Positions 56,936 through 64,000 of a stretch of 64,000 bases of DNA are shown here, piece after piece. The notes beneath the pieces are model-generated. The model searched no databases and was not told where the DNA came from. It saw only the letters and a list, made by a program, of their open reading frames with translations. The DNA is taken from positions 124,001-188,000 of the forward strand of contig VWPU01002071.1 of the NCBI GenBank assembly GCA_013398955.1. The letters are read 5' to 3'. The stretch's first letter is position 1. Each line of letters begins with the position of its first letter. Source of the stretch: Callaeas wilsoni (taxonomy: Eukaryota > Chordata > Aves > Passeriformes > Callaeidae). Made by a program: the position numbers and the translations under genes.

Positions 56936-59831
56936 ATTCTGGAAATTATTGCAAGTTCGGTTTTGTCTTAACTTCTTTATTTTTGTTTGTTAATTTTTAT
57001 TTTTTAAGGTTGTCAAAGGATTAGATTTCTTATGCTTTGAAAACTTCATGTGCTATGGTTGCATACAGCAGAGGAAGACAGCATGCAATAGTCCTTTCCA
57101 GAACAAAAATGAGTTCCTCATGAGGGTTCTTTTTATTGATGTGACACCTTAATGACAAGAAATGGAGCAACATAAAATGTTTATTTATGTCATGTTCTAT
57201 TTCACCTGTATGAAGCAAAAATATCTTGAAAAGCAGAGTGGTTTAAAGACAAGGTCTAGAATGACTTGGAAAATTACATTAAACTATTCAGAGAATGAGG
57301 GATAGGTCCACGATGTTGCCTTTGGGGCTCATTTTTGAAGGACAGAAAAGAGACCTCCTGCATTATACTTGTGAGGCTATAGCAGAATACAGACAAAAAC
57401 TTACTAGAACATTGGATTTTAAATTTTTTTTTATAACTATATCAATTTCCATAACAAAACTTAAAAATTCCCAAGGGACCTTTGTAGGACTGACAAAGGG
57501 AGGTTAAGGAGAAAGAAAGTGGAATTTCCATACTCTAAATATAATTATTAAATCAGGCTTTTTTCTTTTTCTCTAGAGCAATAGGTATGATCTTGAACAG
57601 GAGAACAGTTTTATAAAAGCTCCCACTAAGCAAAATTCAGCTGAGGGAATAAAGGCAGTATGAGGAAGCTAGAAACATAATACAAGAGCGTAACGGGAGT
57701 TTGGATTCGCTGTCATGGAACTATGTGCAAAAAAACCCAAATAACCTTTACCACATTCCAGAAACATTTGGAATTTTTTTTTTTTCTCTACTGTCAAGTG
57801 CTATCCTTTGTGGATATTTTTGATTTTTTTTGGTATCAAATATTAAACTATGCTCTGGATATCTATGTGAAAGTTGAAAAAATTCTTGCTGCATAATAGA
57901 TTATATCAAGCACATTGTCTAGAGTTGAGGCAGTTGCAGAAAAAAAAACATTAGAGCAAGGTTAATAAAGTACGTAAAGAAGTGACAAATAGGTTTTGAA
58001 TATTAGTATATAACTGAAGTTATTTCTAAAATATTTTGCTTTGATACTTATTTCTTCTCTAACACTATTTACTTAATGCAAGAATGCTAAGAAGAAATAG
58101 GAATGTATATTTTTGCAAGCTAGAGTACCACAATCAAGAATAATGAGAGAAGTACTCTTCAGTGGGTTAAGATGACCTTTTAGTTGATGTTTTATTTATT
58201 GCTATTTTTTTCATTAGATGCTTCCAGATTTTCACGTGAAGCTTCTTAAAAGAAGATACTTAGATTTAAGAGCTGTTTTTGTAACTCTTTCACCACCCTA
58301 GCTTTTACTCGTTCTGTTTAATTGGATTAGTTTTACTTTATATATTAATTCCTTGTAAATGATTTTCTTCTAAGAATTTCTGCACATAGCCAGCTATTAC
58401 AGTCATTTCAGTTTCTCTTTCTGTTAATTATTTGCTTTTCATGCTTACAAAAGTGTGAGTCTAGATGGAGTCTATTAAGGTCAATATACTTAAAAATAAA
58501 AAAAAGTAAAGAGACATAGAGTCTCAGTGGGCTCAGTCATTTACACTGAAGCAGTTAAAGTTGAAAACTCTCCAAAAATATCTGAAAGTCTCCCACATGT
58601 GTGATTTTTGTTCTCAGGAACAAAAGCTTTTGATAGCTCTTAGTATTTGTTCAAAAAGATGAAAATTGTTTGCTAAATTGCCTTCTCGAAACTGAAGGCA
58701 GACTTTAGACCCATTCTTTTTCATGTGATGGAAAAAAAATTGCTAATACTTTAAAAAGAGAAGTCACAAAAGTAAAGTTGAAAATTCAGAAAAACTTTGA
58801 TATCATACTAGCCGGGTAAGTTGCCATGGAACGATGGGTCCTTAAAATATTGTTTGCTTCATTTGGATTTTAAAACAAAGATTCTCTGCAAAACTAGACT
58901 GCAGGTGCTATAGCAGGAATTTAGACTCCTTTTTCTAAAGAGTTGCATCTTTGCAACTCCAATAAGTCACTGAGAAGTCTTTTGTGACACACACATACTA
59001 TATTCTAAGAGCATCCCTGTAAGAAATATAACTCTCAGATTCTAAGAAAAACTTTTAATTGATAAGAACTCATCTGAGCCTCGGCGTGCAAAAAAAGGCA
59101 CCTATAAATTACTTGGCAAGTGGCCATATGGGGCTCCATGTAGATTTTTAAAACTCTTAAAAGTCAAAACACCAAAAAATTCCCCTCCAAAATTTTGAAG
59201 ATAAAGGTAATAGAAAGGACATTTAGTAGCATTTGAAAGTTCCCAAAATTTTAAACTAATTAAGAAAATAAAGCTTTTTCCCAATAGATTTTTATTCTTA
59301 TTTCGTTTCCACAGTTCTACAATGTCCACAGCAATCTTTTTGATCTCTAGAAATGGTCACTGCTGAATTTCAAATATATTTTTATATATCTAATTAATGT
59401 ATGCTTTAATAATTCAGAATTAGGAAAATCTGAATTTTATAAGCCTCTACTGTACTTACACATATAATGGTCTTGCCTACACGGTCACCAATAATACACA
59501 AAACATATAGAAACGTATTTTTCTTTGTGATCTCATATCCACTGTAAGGTATGTTTGAAACTGGAATTCAAAATATATGGGATAGAAGGAAGAAATTAAA
59601 ATGGCAGAGTAAACCTAGGAAACCAGGCTTAAATCACTGTAGTTTTGCCAATGTTTTTATCCGACTTTAGTGCTTATAAATTGCCCTACTCTATGTACCA
59701 CGAAGTAGTGCTTGCTGCTTGCCCTCCCACAAATGATTTTTATATGCAGAATCTATCAAACCACTAGCAAGCTAATCTTATTTAATGTACAGTTAATAGA
59801 ACTCAAAAGCATAATGCAATGAAGTGCTAGG

Positions 59832-59846
59832 TTGGCATAATGCCAA
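59832..59846. promoter_or_regulatory. perfect NFI-type palindromic site
   Basis: TTGGC ATAAT GCCAA matches the full nuclear factor I consensus TTGGC(N5)GCCAA without mismatch. The flanks (AAGCTAATCTTATTTAATG, AGCATAATGCAATG, CAATTCAATTTGCC, TCTTAATTATAC) carry further homeodomain and octamer-like words, giving an enhancer-like look over about 59770-59930. Confidence 0.35.
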
Positions 59847-60002
59847 TTCAATTTGCCTGATTTAAAATCAACTTCATTATTATGTGCATTTTTCATTCAA
59901 TAATCTTAATTATACATTGAAAACATGAAGAATGGCATAGTAAATCTGTAGTTAGGAGACTTTTGACCAGGTTTAATGTCAAATGGCTTTATATTGAGCA
60001 GG

Positions 60003-60038
60003 TTTATATATTTATATATATTTATGTATTTATATACA
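60003..60038. repeat. (TTTATATA)n-type AT microsatellite
   Basis: Imperfect TTTATATA units repeated about four times. Confidence 0.8.
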
Positions 60039-60186
60039 TCAGCTAGTTACTGACCACCCAATGATTTTGCTAACAAGATTTGATAACTCTGTGTTTTTCC
60101 TTTCAGGATTTCATACCTTTTCAAACTGATCTTTTTCCTCTTGACTCCTTAAGCTTCTGCATAGAAGGAAATTGAATAGACTAATT

Positions 60187-60715
60187 TAATTTGAAGGGAG
60201 TTACAATGATCATCTAGTCCAACTTCCTGAACTATTCAGGGCTGGCCAAAAGTTAATGTTATTAAGGGAATTATACAAATGTCTCTTAAACAGTGGCTTT
60301 GGTCATTGACCAATTCCTCAAGGAAGCCTGCAATATTTGACTACCTTCTCCTAATGCTTCCTAATGTCCAGTCTGAACTTTCCCTGCCACAGCTTTGAAC
60401 CAACCTTTCTTGTGCATCCTGCCACCGGATTTCAGGGAGAAGAGGTTAGCTTTTCCCTCTTCACTTCCCCTCCTCAGGAAGCTGTAGAAAACAGTAAGGT
60501 CACCCCTCAGTCTCCTTTTCTACAAATTAGAGAAACCCAGACTCCTAAGCCACTCCTCACAAGGCATCTTCCAGCCCTTCCACCAGCTTAGTTTCCCTCC
60601 TCTGCATGCATGCAAAGACCTTCAGATCCTTCCCAAATTATGAGCCCCAGAACTGCATGCAATACTCCAAATGGGGCCACAGCAATGTTGAATACAGTGG
60701 GATAATTTTGATTGG
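60187..60715 (-). mobile_element. CR1 LINE 3' segment, distinct older subfamily
   Basis: As reverse complement of a CR1 end: TTTGAAGGGAGTTACAATG, TCATCTAGTCCAACTTCCTG, AGGGCTGGCCAAAAGTTAAT, CAAATGTCTCTTAAACAGTG, TGCTTCCTAATGTCCAGTCT, TCCTCAGGAAGCTGTAGAAA, GTCACCCCTCAGTCTCC, CCCCAGAACTGCATGCAATA and CAATGTTGAATACAGTGGG. This text belongs to a different CR1 branch from the copies at 12, 23, 37 and 48 kb. Reading frames are fully decayed. Confidence 0.88.
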
Positions 60716-63321
60716 CTGGTGATGCTGTGTTTGATGCCTATTTCCTCCGAAGTTCCACATTTATCTGAACTTCTATGTTTCTTGTGCCTGTACAGATGTT
60801 TTTACTGCTTGTTCTCACTGCCTACCAATTTTGTTGGAAGTCCGAGCCACAATTACACAGCTGTACCACATTAGTGCAAGGCTTCAGATCCTTACAACAG
60901 AAATAGTCAAATTTCTAAGAGACAAAAAATATTGTAGTAGAGGTTATGGAGAAAAAGTGCTGAGCTTCACTTATTATTTTATGTATCCATTGACTCATAC
61001 ATTTCCTGAACAGAGAATCTAGGAGAAGACAATTACAAAATATAGATATTTATTTCATTTTTTTTTTTAATGCTAGATAAGTGTGTCCTTTTTTTTTCAA
61101 CTTCAACATCACTGAGTTAGAAGACCAAAACAACTTTAATATTGTATGTGTCTGAATAATATAAGGGAAACATAAAAGATCTTTGTGGTTATGGCTTGAT
61201 ATATAATCCATATGTCACTTAGAAAAACAAACCAACCAAAAACCTCAAAACATTTAGAGCCTTCTTCTGATGGTTTACTAAGAAATACTCCTGAAAAACA
61301 GAACGTGACTTAGGTGAAAGGAAAGGAAGGAGAAAAGAAAAGAAGATAATATTAGAGGGAAAAATAGAAGAAGAGAAGAAAAGAATGTTAGAATTGTCAG
61401 AAAACCATTATCAGTACAACTTATGCAATTTTATAATTATCTTATTCCGTGCCTGGGAAAACCGGCTTTTGTATTTTTTTTTCAAAACTGTTAGAAAAGT
61501 TTGTGATAAAGTTTGGGTTTCTACATAAAACTACATTTCACAATGGCAATATTGTTTTCATTTTCATTTTCTCATCTATTTTATGTAAAATTGCTTAGCT
61601 AAATTAATATTTAAGATTACAAAATAACTGCCTGTCGAAGACACTGTAAATTCTGTACTTTTAGCAGTTTATCAGTCTGAGATAATTTGGGGGTCTTGGT
61701 GTTCACAGCAGAAATGTTAGAGGGAAGTGATGGATATTTTTTGCAAAGTTTTAGCTGGGAAGAATGTGAAACAGTAAACACCCACTTGATACACCTAAAA
61801 CATTGTTTCTAAGGTAAAGTCTTCATAACAAGGTGAGGTTATAGCAGGGATTCATACGAAGTTCTTAAGGGAAAGATCTGCCCACATGTATGACAAACAA
61901 AGCAAGTACCCATGCATCCTGGATAGTCTGTAGTCCAACCTCAAAGCAAATCTCAACTTGCACATATTTGTGGAGTAGCATTTCACCATTTCCCAGGAGT
62001 AAGTTAATGACTATAATTACAATATTGAAAGAGAAAGAATGTCAATAAATGTACCAAAATCTATATGAATTTTGTGGTTGAAAAGACAGCAGAGGGTTGA
62101 ATAAATGTCATTCATAATGTGTCAAGTCAGATTGAACAAAAGCAGCTGACTAATATTTGTCTATAATCACACTGATCTTTCATTAACTTGTAATTAGAAT
62201 TTAAAGACTTTTCATTCTATTGTGCTTTCACCCTCTTCCATCTGTTTCTATGATTTCAGATCATCTAATTCCTTCAACCCTCTGTCAGTTCTTTCAAATT
62301 TCTCTTGAGCTGTTTTCTCCTAGTATTGATTACCACTGAACTGCAAGAGATGTTCCATCAGCTTGCCCACTTTACTGAAGCATTGCCACAGGAGCTAAAC
62401 AGTTCAGAAAGAACTTGCAGCACCAGTTAAGTGTGTTCCTTAATCAAATTCTCATTAAAGACCAATATACTCTATGAATTGCCATCTATAATATCATCTA
62501 TCCCATGAATTTCTATACTGAATGATGCCTTAGGATTTTAGCTTCACTGTAATGACATCTGTAAAGCCTCTCTCAGAGACTTTTTAAGGTAGACATTAAG
62601 AATTTACACCCACAATGACAATCTTTACACCCAACTAAAAATTAACTAGCTGGGACAGGCAACTACTTTAAAAGTAATTTTTTTGTTTTTTTTTTAATCA
62701 TAGCGGCATTGAATGAGTGCAGTCGTTGTTTTATCTAATGTTGGTGACCTCAAAGAGAATGTGCAGTAAAATAACAAATGAAGGGAGTATGGAAGTGCGT
62801 TTTTTAGGATCAATATTCTTATAGCAAAAGGTATATTGATGATGAAATATGAAAGATTTGTCAAAAGTTATAAAAATAACTCTATCTGACCTACATGATG
62901 GGATGTTTTTTAAAAGTCATAACTGAAGATCACATGAGCTTTTTCAGGTATATCTACAGTTTTCCTTTCATAATTATCAGGAATCAGACAACCAGACAGT
63001 AAAATTCAAAGGCAGAAATTAAATATGGGGAAAAAGAATCACCTTAGTATAAGTGCTTTATATAGTGGAACACCTGATTTTCCTTTTTGGCCTTTTTGTT
63101 TGTTTGTTTTGGTTTTTTGATTATTCTCTAGGACCAAAAGAAGAAGACTTTTGGAATCTTCACATGTTTAACTCAACTTCTTTAAATTAAGAATGACTGT
63201 AAACAAAGATGTTCACAACTACCATGACTAGGAAAAAAATACTCTTTGTCATTGGATGCTGATCCTCATTTTGGCAGTAAGTGATGTGATCTTGATCCTT
63301 TACCCTTACTACTGGTAGTTT
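60716..63321. other. unique AT-rich DNA
   Basis: No gene or transposon recognised. 61316-61386 is purine-rich low-complexity DNA (AAAGG, GAAAAG and GAAGAA units). Confidence 0.5.
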
Positions 63322-63393
63322 CATTCTAATTTAAAATACAAAGGCAGCCTAGGACCATTCTATTTTAAAATACAAAGGCAGCCTACCTAGGAC
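63322..63393. repeat. 34-bp tandem duplication
   Basis: The unit around CATTCTAATTTAAAATACAA..AGGCAGCCTA.GGAC occurs at 63322-63355 and again at 63356-63393. The second copy has one substitution and an extra 4 bp (CCTA). It lies 95 bp upstream of the exon-like segment at 63489. Confidence 0.93.
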
Positions 63394-63488
63394 CTCCAGG
63401 TCTGTCACTTCCAATTGTGAGATGCTATATTAGATGCTAAACAATATGTTGGATCCATAGCATTTTTTGTCTTTCTTTCCTTCTCTAG

Positions 63489-63589
63489 AAGTCTTCATTC
63501 CTTGTTTTAGTAGCAGGAGCTGTGGAATTTCTTCTACCAGCAGCACTTGTTGGTGATAGAGTCTTCCTACTTAACATGGGTCAGCACAG
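63489..63589 (+). other. strong exon-like segment (101 bp)
   Basis: The acceptor side has a branch-like TGCTAAAC near 63436, a pyrimidine tract TTTTTTGTCTTTCTTTCC, and TTCTCTAG ending at 63488. The donor side has CACAG/GTGAGTGA at 63590. The first frame is open for all 33 codons (KSSFLVLVAGAVEFLLPAAL, then VGDRVFLLNMGQH) and is hydrophobic in its first half. The other two frames are stopped. Length and sites are typical of an internal vertebrate exon, with both ends out of codon phase by a total of two bases. The product is not recognised; it may be a coding exon, a 5'UTR exon or part of a long non-coding RNA. Confidence 0.4.
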
Positions 63590-64000
63590 GTGAGTGACTT
63601 AACTAGAAAACTGATATGGAAATGTAGACAACAGCTGCATCACACACTCCTGTCTTCTGGTATTCAAAGTTACTACCAACATTCAGGCCTATAGGAAGAA
63701 AATATTGTAGATACTATTGACTACCTGTTGCTGTACCTACTGGTATTGACTAGAATTTATTGAACACAGATGGTATCAACTAAATTATTTCATTATTATT
63801 AAAAAAAAATCAGACAGAAAATTATTGATTACAAATCCCTATGACTGTCAAGGAGTTTGTCACATAAATCCTGACTTTAATGAAGATATGATCTTATGAT
63901 TTTCTTCACATCTCACAGTTCTGTCTTCTTCCTCATCTTCAATTCTAAATGAATTAATATAGGCTATATTATGTATTTTCAACATTCCGATACATGGAAA
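63590..64000. other. unique AT-rich DNA to window end
   Basis: Nothing recognised. If 63489-63589 is a real exon, this is the start of the next intron. Confidence 0.5.

Larger units (their letters stand above)
55913..60002. other. unique DNA, 4.1 kb
   Basis: No gene or transposon recognised. 56150-56345 is richer in CAG/CTG words, with three CAGCTG E-boxes. A 20-T run lies at 56916-56935. An NFI-type palindrome lies at 59832-59846. Confidence 0.5.

Noticed and set aside
60108..60180. Acceptor-like TTTTTCCTTTCAG/GATTTC
   Set aside because: No donor before the CR1 at 60187, and the open frame ends within 17 codons.
1..64000. CRISPR arrays, operons, insertion sequences or bacterial systems
   Set aside because: No spaced direct repeats, no ribosome-binding-site-led gene clusters and no long frames. 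The repeat content is avian.

Overview
The window is almost certainly bird nuclear DNA, and nearly all of it is non-coding. The evidence is the repeat content. CR1 LINE fragments of several subfamilies lie in both orientations, many ending in the diagnostic CR1 3' tail (ATTCTRTG-type units). There are also several avian-type endogenous retroviral LTRs. No mammalian Alu or L1 was recognised, nor anything of bacterial type. Base composition is AT-rich throughout except inside LTRs. The species cannot be named from this; a macrochromosomal gene desert or a very long intron fits best.

Layout. 1-9.4 kb: AT-rich single-copy DNA with one CR1 tail, a weak candidate secreted-peptide frame on the minus strand (1201-1380), and a palindrome-bearing, enhancer-like stretch near 8.8 kb. 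9.4-23.1 kb: an LTR-type element (9480-10245), CR1 pieces at 12.1, 14.0, 19.1 and 22.9 kb, a 103-bp tandem duplication at 16.25 kb, and two further LTR-like segments (18.1 and 21.1 kb). 23.1-33.3 kb: mostly unique DNA with one CR1 tail and two LTR pieces (28.3 and 29.9 kb). 33.3-37.1 kb: a CR1-dense block comprising a minus-strand CR1 split by a minus-strand LTR, then plus-strand CR1 endonuclease and 3'-end segments. 39.6-40.6 kb: a CpG-rich LTR with CCAAT box, TATA box and AATAAA, probably the youngest insertion here. 45.8-48.9 kb: a CR1 reverse-transcriptase fragment, then a clear nested insertion of a plus-strand CR1 inside a minus-strand CR1. 49-64 kb: unique AT-rich DNA, a minus-strand LTR at 55.3 kb, a minus-strand CR1 at 60.2 kb, and near the right edge a 101-bp segment with very good splice-site consensus at both ends (63489-63589).

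No complete protein-coding gene is supported. Apart from fragments of the CR1 ORF2 protein, no open frame could be matched to a known protein. Three short segments look like exons by splice-site and frame criteria (63489-63589, 53165-53345 and, weakly, 19408-19548). If real, they would mean that one or more plus-strand transcripts cross the window.

The most useful results are the relative dating of transposons by nesting, an inverted pair of related solo-type LTRs 25 kb apart, the exon candidates, and four short regions with transcription-factor-like palindromes or homeodomain clusters that may be conserved non-coding elements. I did not find a convincing new biological system.
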